Assembly (NCBI GenBank): GCA_025362575.1
Contig: JANYIQ010000278.1
Coordinates: forward strand, 1-42,097
Length of the DNA: 42,097 nt
Reading direction: 5' to 3'
Source: Bacteroidia bacterium
GTDB lineage: Bacteria > Bacteroidota > Bacteroidia > B-17B0 > Aurantibacillaceae
Shown: positions 9,062 to 17,005 of the stretch, piece after piece
Position numbering within the stretch: position 1 is the first letter of the stretch
How the letters are laid out: every line of letters starts with the position of its first letter
Notes under the pieces: model-generated
Databases searched by the model: none
Told to the model about the DNA's origin: nothing
What the model saw: only the letters and a program-made list of their open reading frames with translations
Made by a program: the position numbers and the translations under genes

Positions 9062-9584
9062 TTTTTTTATAGACGAGCAAGAAAATATTTCATATCGCAA
9101 CGCCAAAATTGCTGACGTTGACATCTTAAAAGAACTAGGACTTCTTTCATACGGAATTTTTAAAACCATTTTAACACCGGATAACTGGAAGATCATGGAA
9201 ACGAATCTTAGTAAAACAGAACTTTACCTAGGATTACTTTCCAAAGCCAATTCCTTTGTAGCAGAATGTGACCACAAAATAGTTGGAATGGCTTTTTTAA
9301 TGCCCAGCGGAAATCCAAATCACATTTATGAGGCCGATTGGTGTGTAATACGAATGCTCGGTGTAAACCCTGAATATAACGGTCGCGGTATTGCCAACAA
9401 ACTTACTCAGCTTTGCATTGAAGCAGCCAAACATAATGGCGAAAAAACAATTGCCTTGCACACTTCTCCCGAAATTATGGCCAATGCCATTCGCATTTAT
9501 TTAAAAGCCGGTTTCACCCTTCATAAAAACATTGATCCTATTTTTGGTGTAAAGTATCAGCTTTATAAAATGGACTTGTTATAA
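9030..9584 (+). CDS. GNAT-family N-acetyltransferase
   Basis: I place the start at the ATG at 9030, giving 184 residues and a 32-base overlap with the end of ftsK. No ATG in this frame lies between the ftsK stop and the conserved domain, which starts at about ISYRNAKIADVDILKELG. The acetyl-CoA-binding motif A is clear: LGVNPEYNGRGIANKLTQLC. A C-terminal part with EIMANAIRIYLKAGF follows, the usual shape of motif B. The substrate could be a small amine or a protein N terminus and cannot be told from the sequence. The overlap suggests translational coupling to ftsK, although a functional link between the two is not implied. Confidence 0.85.
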   Translation: MRSFRKLRGNNFFIDEQENISYRNAKIADVDILKELGLLSYGIFKTILTPDNWKIMETNLSKTELYLGLLSKANSFVAECDHKIVGMAFLMPSGNPNHIYEADWCVIRMLGVNPEYNGRGIANKLTQLCIEAAKHNGEKTIALHTSPEIMANAIRIYLKAGFTLHKNIDPIFGVKYQLYKMDLL

Positions 9585-9591
9585 TTTTATG

Positions 9592-9763
9592 GAACACAGA
9601 TCTAAAAGTATAAGGAGGATTTAAAAGGATCTTTATTTCTTACTTAATGGAGTTATGATAGTTTTTAATGGACCATAGCTTTAAAAAGGTCTTCGATTCT
9701 TTATTTATCAATGTCACTGCACTTATCTGTGCAAATACCTTTAATCCTTCTAACTCTGCGTTC
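9592..9763. repeat. Imperfect inverted repeat, probable remnant of a mobile or dispersed element
   Basis: The left arm 9592-9622 and the reverse complement of 9733-9763 agree at 22 of 31 positions (both begin GAACxCAGA). A second, perfect CACAGAT / ATCTGTG pair lies at 9596-9602 and 9725-9731. The centre of about 110 bases holds no open frame of note. The element fills most of the 297-base gap between the acetyltransferase and the siaB-like gene. It ends just before a copy of the TTCGACAAGCTCA motif. Confidence 0.5.
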
Positions 9764-9771
9764 TGTTACAA

Positions 9772-9784
9772 TGAGCTTGTCGAA
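9772..9784 (-). repeat. Second copy of the TTCGACAAGCTCA motif
   Basis: The plus strand reads TGAGCTTGTCGAA, the exact reverse complement of the 13-base core at 6514-6526 in ftsK. It lies at the right edge of the imperfect inverted repeat. Confidence 0.6.
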
Positions 9785-9826
9785 CTAGCCTCTAAATATG
9801 AGGCCAGTTAACATCTCCAGGGCAAA

Positions 9827-9857
9827 TTTGCGAATTCACAAATAAAGTGTATTTTTA
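9827..9857 (+). promoter_or_regulatory. Promoter of the Sia-like operon
   Basis: TTTG (9827-9830), a 19-base spacer, then TATTTTTA (9850-9857) fit the Bacteroidota -33/-7 consensus with one mismatch in the last base. Transcription would begin near 9863, about 20 bases before the start codon at 9882. Confidence 0.6.
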
Positions 9858-9881
9858 GTAGTCAATTTAAGGGCGTCAATT

Positions 9882-10442
9882 ATGGAGGAAGCACATGAAA
9901 AATCTATATTTCTTTACAACTGGTTAAAGGAATGCGAAAAAGAAAATATTATTTTATGTTTTCAGGGCGATTTTAATCAGGATCTGGTTAACGCCATTTT
10001 ACTGTTAACTGAAAATGGTCCAGATGTACAAAGCAGTTCCACCATGGTTCGTGCACGTGTATTTTCTGTGCTCGTTGAGTGCATGCAAAACATTCGTAAA
10101 TATGGTGCTCCTACAAACGACAGCAACGACCTTAAACCGGGTATTGTAATTGTATGCATGAAAGACGGTAACTATGTTTTAAAAACAGGCAACTTTGTAA
10201 TGAACAATGAAGTTGCTTCTTTAAAAGAAAAATTAGACAAAGTTTTATCGCTCAATAAAGAAGATCTCAAGATCCTGCATAAAAAAGTATTGAACGAAAC
10301 CGAACTCACCGAAAAATCCGGTGCCGGTTTAGGCCTTATCAGCATTGGCCGCAAAAGCGATGGCTTTGGCTACCAATTCAAAAACTTAGAAGGGGGCTTA
10401 TCTTTTTATTCGCTCGATATTACTATTTTAAACAGTAAATAA
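9882..10442 (+). CDS. siaB: SiaB-family protein kinase (DUF6272)
   Basis: 186 residues, cytoplasmic. It resembles the GHKL-fold kinase SiaB, which in Pseudomonas phosphorylates SiaC. The N box is visible as VECMQNIRKYG (E66, N70), and a glycine-rich loop SGAGLGLISIGRKS (146-159) corresponds to the G2 box. The DxGxG G1 box of ordinary histidine kinases is not evident: the corresponding region reads VCMKDGNYVLKTGNFV. This is as I recall for this family. There is no phospho-accepting histidine domain, so it acts as an anti-sigma-factor-like Ser/Thr kinase. The next gene, starting 8 bases later, is the SiaC-like substrate, and the third gene is a PP2C phosphatase, the expected opposing enzyme. 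A promoter lies directly upstream. Confidence 0.85.
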   Translation: MEEAHEKSIFLYNWLKECEKENIILCFQGDFNQDLVNAILLLTENGPDVQSSSTMVRARVFSVLVECMQNIRKYGAPTNDSNDLKPGIVIVCMKDGNYVLKTGNFVMNNEVASLKEKLDKVLSLNKEDLKILHKKVLNETELTEKSGAGLGLISIGRKSDGFGYQFKNLEGGLSFYSLDITILNSK

Positions 10443-10450
10443 TTAAGATC

Positions 10451-10825
10451 ATGACGCCTTTGAAGATCGAAGCTACTGTTGATACTCCCTGCATTATCTT
10501 AGATTCCAAGAATCATCATTTTGAAGTTTCAGGAAAATCCTATCCTGAAGACACAAAAGAGTTTTATGGTCCTGTACTGGCTTGGATGGATCTTTATGCT
10601 GCCGATCCAAATCCCGAGACCTCATTTACTTTCAAATTAAAATATTTCAACTCCTCTTCTTACAAGCCCATTTTTGATATCCTGACTAAACTCAGCAGCA
10701 TCAAGGATCGAAACGGCAAAGTAGAAATTGAATGGTTCTATAAGAACGGCGACACCGATATGCTTGAAGCCGGTGAAGAATTTGCCGAACTTTTTGATGT
10801 TCCTTTTTCTTATCATGGCTTTTGA
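10451..10825 (+). CDS. siaC: SiaC-family regulatory phosphoprotein (DUF1987)
   Basis: 124 residues, a single DUF1987 domain. Typical features are the DTPCIILDSKNHHFEVSGKSYPED opening (residues 11-34), the FYGPVLAWMDLY helix, and the KYFNSSSYKPIFDILTKL segment. In Pseudomonas SiaC the phosphorylated threonine lies in this segment; here a run of serines, S68-S70, occupies it. Family knowledge: unphosphorylated SiaC binds and activates the diguanylate cyclase SiaD, and the kinase SiaB and phosphatase SiaA set its state. It sits between the genes for both enzymes with gaps of 8 and 12 bases, so the three are made together. No diguanylate cyclase is in this window, so the effector it controls here is unknown. 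Confidence 0.88.
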   Translation: MTPLKIEATVDTPCIILDSKNHHFEVSGKSYPEDTKEFYGPVLAWMDLYAADPNPETSFTFKLKYFNSSSYKPIFDILTKLSSIKDRNGKVEIEWFYKNGDTDMLEAGEEFAELFDVPFSYHGF

Positions 10826-10837
10826 TTCAAGAAAAAA

Positions 10838-13800
10838 ATGAAAAGCCATTCCAAAATACAGTTCTTTCTTCTTTTATTTTTTGGAGTATTTTGTTGTTTC
10901 TCTGTCTTCGCTCAACAACAGCATGCACATCTTAAATTTCAACGATTTGGTGTTGATCAGGGATTAACCGTTACCACAGCATTCTCCATTGTTCAGGATG
11001 ATCACGGCTTTTTATGGATCGCTACTATCGACGGACTTCAGCGATATGATGGTTATAAATTTACCGCATACAAAAATAATTTTAATGATTCCTGTTCCGT
11101 TTCAGATAACACCATCTCCTATTTATATAAAGGAAAAGGTAATGTGATCTGGGTTGGCACTTATGCCGGAGGTTTGAATAGGCTTGATATTAATACAGGT
11201 AAGTTTAAGCGTTATCAAAATATATCCGGTGCAAAGAACTGCATCAGCAACAACAGGGTTTGGTCTGTTTACGAAGATAAAATTGGGAACATCTGGGTAG
11301 GAACTGAAAGCGGTTTAGATAAAATTGATATAAAAACCAATCAGATCACATCTTATTTTCATGATGAAAAGAACGAAAAGAGTTTGTGCAATAATGATGT
11401 TCTCAGCATAACACAAGACAAGTACGGTATCCTTTGGATAGGCACTGCCAAAGGCCTAAGCAAGGCTATACTTGATGAAAAAGGCAACATCAGGGAATTC
11501 GTCAATTTCAAGAACTGCCTGGTTGATTCAAGATCCCTTAGCGGAGACATTGTGATGTCGCTACACGAAACAAAAGATGGCAGCATGTACATTGGTACAA
11601 ATAACGGACTAAGTAAATTCATTCCTGCCGATAATTGTTTCAGTACTATGCGCTTCTCCTCGAAAATTGATACCATGTCGAATCAGGTATACTCGTATTT
11701 GAATACATACGGAGATAATGCTGTTCGGGCCATTTATGAAGACAAGGATAATTTGCTCTGGCTTGCCACCGATAAAGGTTTAAAGATATTAAATCAAAAA
11801 ACAGGAGAATACATTTCGCATATTTGGGAAGCAGGAAATCCAATTACTTTGAGCGCTGATCTTCTTTGTGGCATTTGCGAAGACCGTTCAGGCAACCTAT
11901 GGATAGGCACCATTGTTGGCGGACTAAACAAGGTGAATTTAAAATCAAACAAATTTCAATTATGTCAAACACAGAACGGAAATCCAACTAAGCTTTCTAA
12001 AAATAACATTCGCTCCTTTTTTGTTGACAGCAAAAAAACACTTTGGGTAGGAACACTTGATGGCGGGCTCAATCGCTGGAACGCAGAAACCCAAGAGTTT
12101 GAACAAATAAAAAATTCTCTTTTTAACCCGGATATCATTTGGTGCATTAATGAAGATAAGAACGGAACGCTTTGGATAGGTACAAGTATAGGCTTATACA
12201 GTTACGATCTCATTACAAAAGAATTCAAACGCTATGTTTCGAGTAAATCAAATTCAGAAAGTATTAGCGACAATACAGTAAGAAGCATTTTTGAGGATAG
12301 CAAAGGCAATCTGTGGATCGGTACCGAAGGCGGCTTAAATAAATTAGACCGGAATTCGGGAAGCTTTACGCGTTACCTTCACGATGCAGGAAACAAAAAT
12401 TCGATCAGTAATAATACCGTATGGACCATTCGCGAAACCGAAAACACACTTTGGGTTGGAACTGATAATGGTTTAAACAAACTTACTCTTGACGAAAAAC
12501 ACAACCCTATCTTTTTTAAACAATTCTTTCCTGAAAAAGGAAATAAAGGAAGTATCAGTAACAAATCGGTTCGCTCATTTTGGATCGATGCGGATGGTAC
12601 CTTCTGGATCGGAACAAGCAACGGGCTTAATAAATTCAATATCACTAACGAAACTTTTTCGCGCTTCAATGAAGAGAGCGGGCTCGCCAACTCTTATATA
12701 TATGGTGTTTTAGGAGATAATAAAGATAACCTTTGGATCAGCACCAATAACGGGATATCGCGCTTCAATAAAAAAACCATGCAGTTCAGGAACTTTGACA
12801 AGCTAGACGGTTTGCAAAACAATGAATTCAACACCGGTGCATACTACCGCAGTGCAAACGGTGAATTATTTTTTGGCGGTCCTGATGGATTTAATCGCTT
12901 TTTTCCAGACAGCTTAGGAGAAAACAAAGTGCCACCGCCAATTGTGATCACCAGCATCAAAATATTTGGTGTAGATATTATTCGCGACAAGCAACCTTAC
13001 GATATTACTGACATTACATTAAAGCATGATGAGAATGTTATCTCCTTTGAATTTGCCGCTTTGGATTTTACGCTTCCGGAAAAAAATCTTTATACCTATA
13101 AACTCGAAGGTTTCGACAAAGACTGGGTAAAACCCGGTAACAGGCGTTTTGTGAATTATACCAATTTGGATCCGGGTCAATATAATTTTAAAGTGCGTGC
13201 CTGCAATAGTGATGGCGTTTGGAATGAATCAGGGATCACCATTCACCTTACCATAGTTCCGCCCTTTTGGAAAACCTGGTGGTTCAGGATCTCAGCACTT
13301 GCCTTTCTGATCGTTTCGGTAACACTATTTTTTAAAAACAGGATCAATCGTTTACGCAGGGTTCAGAATTTTTTAGAAGAACAGGTATATATTAAAACGG
13401 CTGAGTTGAGAGAAGAAAAAGAATTAGTGGATGAGCAAAACAAACTCATTGAAAAGAAAAATCATAACATTACCTCTTCCATTCGTTATGCCAAAAGAAT
13501 TCAGGAAGCCATTCTTCCCATAAAAGAACGACTCAATGATCTGATCCCGGAAGCTTTCATATTTTTTAAACCTAAAGATATTGTTAGCGGCGATTTTTAT
13601 TGGTTCACTAAACGAAACGACAAGATATTTTTGGCAGCTGTAGACTGCACGGGCCATGGTGTTCCTGGCGCCTTTATGAGTTTGATCGGAAATAATTTAT
13701 TGAACGATATTGTGAAAAGCCAAGGCGTTACTGATCCGGCAAAGATCTTATCCATGGTGCACGAAGGCTTGGTTTTAGCTTTGAAAAAAGGAGAACAGGA

Positions 13801-14212
13801 AAGCGATACCGTGGATGGAATGGATATTACTTTATGTGTGCTTAATGGTAATGAACTGGAATTTTCTTCAACCGGCCGGCCTTTAATTTTAATAAGGAGC
13901 GGCGAGATCAAAAAACACAAGGTTGGAAAACATCCTTTAGGATTGGTAACCAAAAAAGAACTGAAGTTTGAAAAAGAAAGTATTCAGTTACAGGCTAAAG
14001 ATACTTTCTACATTTTTACAGATGGCTATTGCGATCAGTTTGGAGGAGCAGAAGATGAAAAGTATCTCGATAGTAATTTTGAAAACTTCTTACTAAAAAT
14101 TCAGGGTCAGAAAATGCCGGAACAGCTCATAAGCCTTGATAATGAAATGACTGCCTGGAAAGGCCAGCATCAGCAGATCGACGACATGTTGGTGATCGGC
14201 GTAAGGGTTTAA
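10838..14212 (+). CDS. Periplasmic two-propeller sensor fused to a PP2C/SpoIIE phosphatase (SiaA-like output)
   Basis: 1124 residues. It has a signal peptide ending SVFAQ (about 1-25), then 14 Reg_prop blades (motifs such as LWIGTxxGLNK from about residue 62 to 685), enough for two seven-bladed propellers. A Y_Y_Y domain (about 710-805, with YKLEGFDKDW and the NYTNLDPGQYNFKV stretch) and one transmembrane helix (814-832) follow. A coiled coil comes next, then a PP2C/SpoIIE phosphatase (about 880-1124). The metal-binding acidic residues are intact: D919 in VSGDFYW, D936 in DCTGHGVPGAF, D996 in DGMDITL, and D1115/D1116 in QIDDMLVIG. The N-terminal half is the sensor of Bacteroidota hybrid two-component systems; here the kinase is replaced by a phosphatase. 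It follows the siaC-like gene by 12 bases and should dephosphorylate its product in response to an external ligand. Confidence 0.92.
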   Translation: MKSHSKIQFFLLLFFGVFCCFSVFAQQQHAHLKFQRFGVDQGLTVTTAFSIVQDDHGFLWIATIDGLQRYDGYKFTAYKNNFNDSCSVSDNTISYLYKGKGNVIWVGTYAGGLNRLDINTGKFKRYQNISGAKNCISNNRVWSVYEDKIGNIWVGTESGLDKIDIKTNQITSYFHDEKNEKSLCNNDVLSITQDKYGILWIGTAKGLSKAILDEKGNIREFVNFKNCLVDSRSLSGDIVMSLHETKDGSMYIGTNNGLSKFIPADNCFSTMRFSSKIDTMSNQVYSYLNTYGDNAVRAIYEDKDNLLWLATDKGLKILNQKTGEYISHIWEAGNPITLSADLLCGICEDRSGNLWIGTIVGGLNKVNLKSNKFQLCQTQNGNPTKLSKNNIRSFFVDSKKTLWVGTLDGGLNRWNAETQEFEQIKNSLFNPDIIWCINEDKNGTLWIGTSIGLYSYDLITKEFKRYVSSKSNSESISDNTVRSIFEDSKGNLWIGTEGGLNKLDRNSGSFTRYLHDAGNKNSISNNTVWTIRETENTLWVGTDNGLNKLTLDEKHNPIFFKQFFPEKGNKGSISNKSVRSFWIDADGTFWIGTSNGLNKFNITNETFSRFNEESGLANSYIYGVLGDNKDNLWISTNNGISRFNKKTMQFRNFDKLDGLQNNEFNTGAYYRSANGELFFGGPDGFNRFFPDSLGENKVPPPIVITSIKIFGVDIIRDKQPYDITDITLKHDENVISFEFAALDFTLPEKNLYTYKLEGFDKDWVKPGNRRFVNYTNLDPGQYNFKVRACNSDGVWNESGITIHLTIVPPFWKTWWFRISALAFLIVSVTLFFKNRINRLRRVQNFLEEQVYIKTAELREEKELVDEQNKLIEKKNHNITSSIRYAKRIQEAILPIKERLNDLIPEAFIFFKPKDIVSGDFYWFTKRNDKIFLAAVDCTGHGVPGAFMSLIGNNLLNDIVKSQGVTDPAKILSMVHEGLVLALKKGEQESDTVDGMDITLCVLNGNELEFSSTGRPLILIRSGEIKKHKVGKHPLGLVTKKELKFEKESIQLQAKDTFYIFTDGYCDQFGGAEDEKYLDSNFENFLLKIQGQKMPEQLISLDNEMTAWKGQHQQIDDMLVIGVRV

Positions 14213-14238
14213 TACTTAACAATTAAGGCTCACAAGAT

Positions 14239-14694
14239 CTAAAAATCTTCTTCTCTTATCGGATTGAACTGGTAACCATTTTTATTAGGTAATTCCTCCA
14301 CTCGATAGTAAAAAATTCTTGAAATTGCCTTTTGTCCTTCCCTTGCCGGAGTAGAATTATCTATCTTAATTCTATTTAAATGAAACTGATAGGTGCTCGC
14401 GGAATCAATGAAACGAAATCCTACAGGCTTCTCAGCTCCATCCGAATCAATAGTTGACTCAACTAATGTTCTTATTACATAAAGTTTTCCGGTTGAAGGC
14501 AATTTTGCTTTCCAATCGGCATATGATATTGAATCAGATGTCAATGAAAAAGGTTTGTTGAAATAAAAGATCTCATTGCCAAACCAAATTTTATTTTGCA
14601 ATTGCTTCTTTAACTCTTGAGATTTTACAATTAACGAAAAAAAGATCAGAAATACTAACATTAAGCTACTTTGGATATTTTTCTTTACTTTCAT
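14239..14694 (-). CDS. Small exported protein of unknown function
   Basis: I start at the ATG at 14694 (151 residues, MKVKKNIQSS), because it opens a normal signal peptide (KVKK, then LMLVFLIFFSLIVKSQ). The earlier ATG at 14724 overlaps the preceding gene and adds a polar extension. The mature protein of about 127 residues looks all-beta, with strands such as KLYVIRTLVEST and VGFRFIDSASTYQFHL. No cysteine follows the signal, so it is not a lipoprotein. I do not recognise the family. It begins 19 bases after the thioesterase stop and is likely cotranscribed with it. It converges with the phosphatase gene, 26 bases away. Confidence 0.65.
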   Translation of the reverse strand: MKVKKNIQSSLMLVFLIFFSLIVKSQELKKQLQNKIWFGNEIFYFNKPFSLTSDSISYADWKAKLPSTGKLYVIRTLVESTIDSDGAEKPVGFRFIDSASTYQFHLNRIKIDNSTPAREGQKAISRIFYYRVEELPNKNGYQFNPIREEDF

Positions 14695-14713
14695 CAATGA
14701 TCTGGTATATGAA

Positions 14714-15265
14714 CTACATCTCACAAATGATCTTCACATTGGCATTCTTCAATTCTTCGAGAGAATCGGCATCGTAAAAATCCTTCTCTTTAAAGTCTTT
14801 ATTAATTGCACGCAAATGTTCCTTTTGCTTAGAGCATTTTATGAAGCGTCGAATGTCATCTTCAGTTTCCAAAATTAATCCGGGTACTTTTACATTTTTA
14901 CCCTTCTTATCTTTTGCTACCATGGTAAAAAAAGACGAGTTACAATGTTTAGTGGCACGCGTTAAAATATTTTCCGAATCAACTCTGATTCCAATTACCA
15001 TAGAACTGGTTCCAACATAATTCACCGAAGCTTTCATGGTTACCAATTCGCCGATCTCAATGGGATTCAAAAAATCAACTGTGTCAACCGAAGCAGTAAC
15101 ACAATAATTACCCGAATGCTTAGAGGCACAAGCAAAAGCGATCTGATCCATCAGCGACAAAATATAACCGCCATGGATCTTTCCTCCAAAATTAGAATGC
15201 GATGGAAGCATTAATTCTGAAATGATAACATTCGACTCTGCATGATGCTTAAATGGAGTTGTCAT
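14714..15265 (-). CDS. Acyl-CoA thioesterase, hotdog fold
   Basis: 183 residues. The hotdog signature of the YciA/BACH group is clear: NFGGKIHGGYILSLMDQIAF, with N25, the HGG turn at 31-33 and D40 in the catalytic positions. The central strands include SVDTVDFLNPIEIGELV. A C-terminal extension of about 50 charged residues goes beyond the minimal domain. It hydrolyses acyl-CoA to free acid and CoA in the cytoplasm; chain-length preference cannot be read. A perfect 12-base palindrome, GATCAATTGATC (15279-15290), lies 13 bases upstream of the start and could bind a regulator. The small exported protein gene follows. Confidence 0.88.
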   Translation of the reverse strand: MTTPFKHHAESNVIISELMLPSHSNFGGKIHGGYILSLMDQIAFACASKHSGNYCVTASVDTVDFLNPIEIGELVTMKASVNYVGTSSMVIGIRVDSENILTRATKHCNSSFFTMVAKDKKGKNVKVPGLILETEDDIRRFIKCSKQKEHLRAINKDFKEKDFYDADSLEELKNANVKIICEM

Positions 15266-15310
15266 AATTTTGATTTACGATCAATTGATCTTTAAAAATA
15301 TTAGAGAACA

Positions 15311-15345
15311 AAAAACCCTGTCGGTTCAATACCAACAGGGTTTTT
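15311..15345 (-). terminator. Intrinsic terminator of the copper monooxygenase-like gene
   Basis: Perfect 11-bp stem AAAAACCCTGT (15311-15321) / ACAGGGTTTTT (15335-15345) with a 13-base loop. On the minus strand it ends in a T run, 14 bases after the stop at 15359. Confidence 0.85.
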
Positions 15346-15358
15346 ACAATTTTACGAT

Positions 15359-16948
15359 TTAATTTTTAGAAGGCACCAACGTTAGCTTACCATGACTTTC
15401 TCTGCTTCCTGTACGAACCATATATATATAAGTTCCGGCCGGAAGCTGAATTCCCGTATCGTTCCTACCATCCCAGTTTAATTCGTGAACTCCTGGTTCT
15501 TCAATATTATTGAAAACAGTTTTCACTAAAGTTCCGTAAATGGAATAAATTTCAATACTTACTTTAGCTTGGTGATTCAACGAATAACCAATTCTTACCG
15601 AATTGCTGAAAGGATTAGGAAAAGCATAAGCATTTAACGAAGGCTCGAAAGGAGCCAGCTCATTGATACCTATGGTTTTCGCCGGCTGCAACAAAGAATC
15701 GGCTGCATATAAAGCTTGCATATCCAGCGATTCATCACCCGGTTGAGCAACCATAACCATAATACCATCGAACAACATTTCATTGGTAGTATTGAAACCA
15801 AAAGCTGTGTTAACCGGAGAGGCAACGTGCGCAGTGGTATTATCGTAAACGTGACGTGAAAATAATTTATACCCCGGAGGAACGATTCTCATCGTTTTTA
15901 AAGGATAAAAACCCTGGAAGTCAAATTTCCAGTCATTCACTCTTACAATAGGAATGGTATCAGGGGATAAATAAGCAAAGTTTACAATACTCTTGCCAAC
16001 TTTATGCGCATGTGGGAAAGTGGCGACAACCGTTCTTGAATAACTATAAGCCGCTTCATTTGCAGTAAAGGTTTTTACGGTTCCGGCAGGAATTGCGGTA
16101 GCGCTGAAGTTCCAGTATTGCAAAGGTGTATATACATAAACATTACGAACACCTGTTGTTCCAACCGGATAATAATACAAACGGATCTTAGTGCTATCTA
16201 TTTGGCCTAAAGAACCTACAGGATAATGCACCTGCATTACGATCTTTGAACCTGCTTTTAATCTGATACCCATTTTTACCGGCGCACCACCCTGGCCCGG
16301 AAAAATAGTTGGAGAGCTTCCCGGAGCCCATGCACCAATACTATACTGGCCCGGCTCTGAATAGCAACCGCCCGAAAAATCAGAATTAGCTGTTCCGGTA
16401 GTATCAATATTCACCACCACATGATGTACAATTTTAGGATTGCCCGGAATGATCTCGAATGCACGTAATATTCTGTCTTGCGTTAAATTCATTGGAAGAG
16501 AAACGCAGATATAACTATCACTCGCACTTGCTGAACTTGTATACGTTGGTATCTGAAACACCGCGCTGGCTGTACCTGCTAACTGGTATTGCTGATAAAT
16601 AGGTTGAAAAGGAGCCTGAGTAGTATCACCTTTTTGGCAACCCTGAGTGATCCAGTTTAAAATAGCAGTTTTTTCAGAGGGCATAATTCTATGTTCGTTC
16701 ACATAACGCACATAATTTGTGTCCGGAGGCCAAGGCGGCATGCGGTCAATATTAAGATCGTACTTGATCTGAGTGGTCATTGTTTTTGTTGAAGTATAAT
16801 TCAAGAAAGAGATGCCATTTACGTTCGGGTTGTGGCAACTGGTGCAACGTGAATAAAAGATCGGAGCTACGTCTTTATAATAAAGCGTTTGTGCAGAACT
16901 TGCGAATGCGCACAGTATAAATACTAAGGGTAAAAATAATTTCTTCAT
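15359..16948 (-). CDS. Heme c-containing copper type II (PHM-like) monooxygenase family protein with T9SS sorting domain
   Basis: 529 residues. It has a signal peptide (1-19), then a small cytochrome c-like domain with the heme motif CTSCH (C35, C38, H39) and a nearby M70 in RMPPWPPD as a possible axial ligand. Residues of about 130-415 show the ligand pattern of copper type II ascorbate-dependent monooxygenases: H175-H176 (IVHHVVV), H241 (MQVHYP), H313 and H315 (FPHAHK), and M391 (TTNEMLF). These correspond to the CuH and CuM sites of peptidylglycine alpha-hydroxylating monooxygenase. The C terminus (about 435-529) is a FlgD-like T9SS sorting domain (AFPNPFSNSVRIGYSL and LPAGTYIYMVRTG). The protein should act outside the cell as an oxidative enzyme; its substrate is unknown. 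It has its own promoter and terminator, so it is monocistronic. Confidence 0.87.
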   Translation of the reverse strand: MKKLFLPLVFILCAFASSAQTLYYKDVAPIFYSRCTSCHNPNVNGISFLNYTSTKTMTTQIKYDLNIDRMPPWPPDTNYVRYVNEHRIMPSEKTAILNWITQGCQKGDTTQAPFQPIYQQYQLAGTASAVFQIPTYTSSASASDSYICVSLPMNLTQDRILRAFEIIPGNPKIVHHVVVNIDTTGTANSDFSGGCYSEPGQYSIGAWAPGSSPTIFPGQGGAPVKMGIRLKAGSKIVMQVHYPVGSLGQIDSTKIRLYYYPVGTTGVRNVYVYTPLQYWNFSATAIPAGTVKTFTANEAAYSYSRTVVATFPHAHKVGKSIVNFAYLSPDTIPIVRVNDWKFDFQGFYPLKTMRIVPPGYKLFSRHVYDNTTAHVASPVNTAFGFNTTNEMLFDGIMVMVAQPGDESLDMQALYAADSLLQPAKTIGINELAPFEPSLNAYAFPNPFSNSVRIGYSLNHQAKVSIEIYSIYGTLVKTVFNNIEEPGVHELNWDGRNDTGIQLPAGTYIYMVRTGSRESHGKLTLVPSKN

Positions 16949-16967
16949 AGATTGGTTTTATGTAAAC

Positions 16968-16999
16968 CAAATATACAAAAGAAAGCTTAGAACGCCAAA
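16968..16999 (-). promoter_or_regulatory. Promoter of the copper monooxygenase-like gene
   Basis: On the minus strand, TTTG (16996-16999), a 20-base spacer and TATATTTG (16968-16975) match both Bacteroidota promoter boxes exactly. It lies in the 57-base gap after the DUF3999-like gene, with a start site about 12 bases before the ATG at 16948. Confidence 0.75.
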
Positions 17000-17005
17000 A
17001 TCGGC

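Noticed and set aside
10838-12900. Regularly spaced repeats, first considered as a CRISPR or tandem repeat array
   Set aside because: Spacing is about 140-160 bases and variable, matching propeller blades in one long reading frame (LWIGT motifs).
13597-13953. Antisense open frame of 118 residues inside the PP2C phosphatase domain
   Set aside because: The plus strand there has intact catalytic motifs, and the antisense translation resembles nothing.
14213-14238. Possible terminator AAGAT/ATCTT between the phosphatase and the convergent small gene
   Set aside because: Only five pairs, A/T-rich, overlaps the downstream stop codon, and has no T run.
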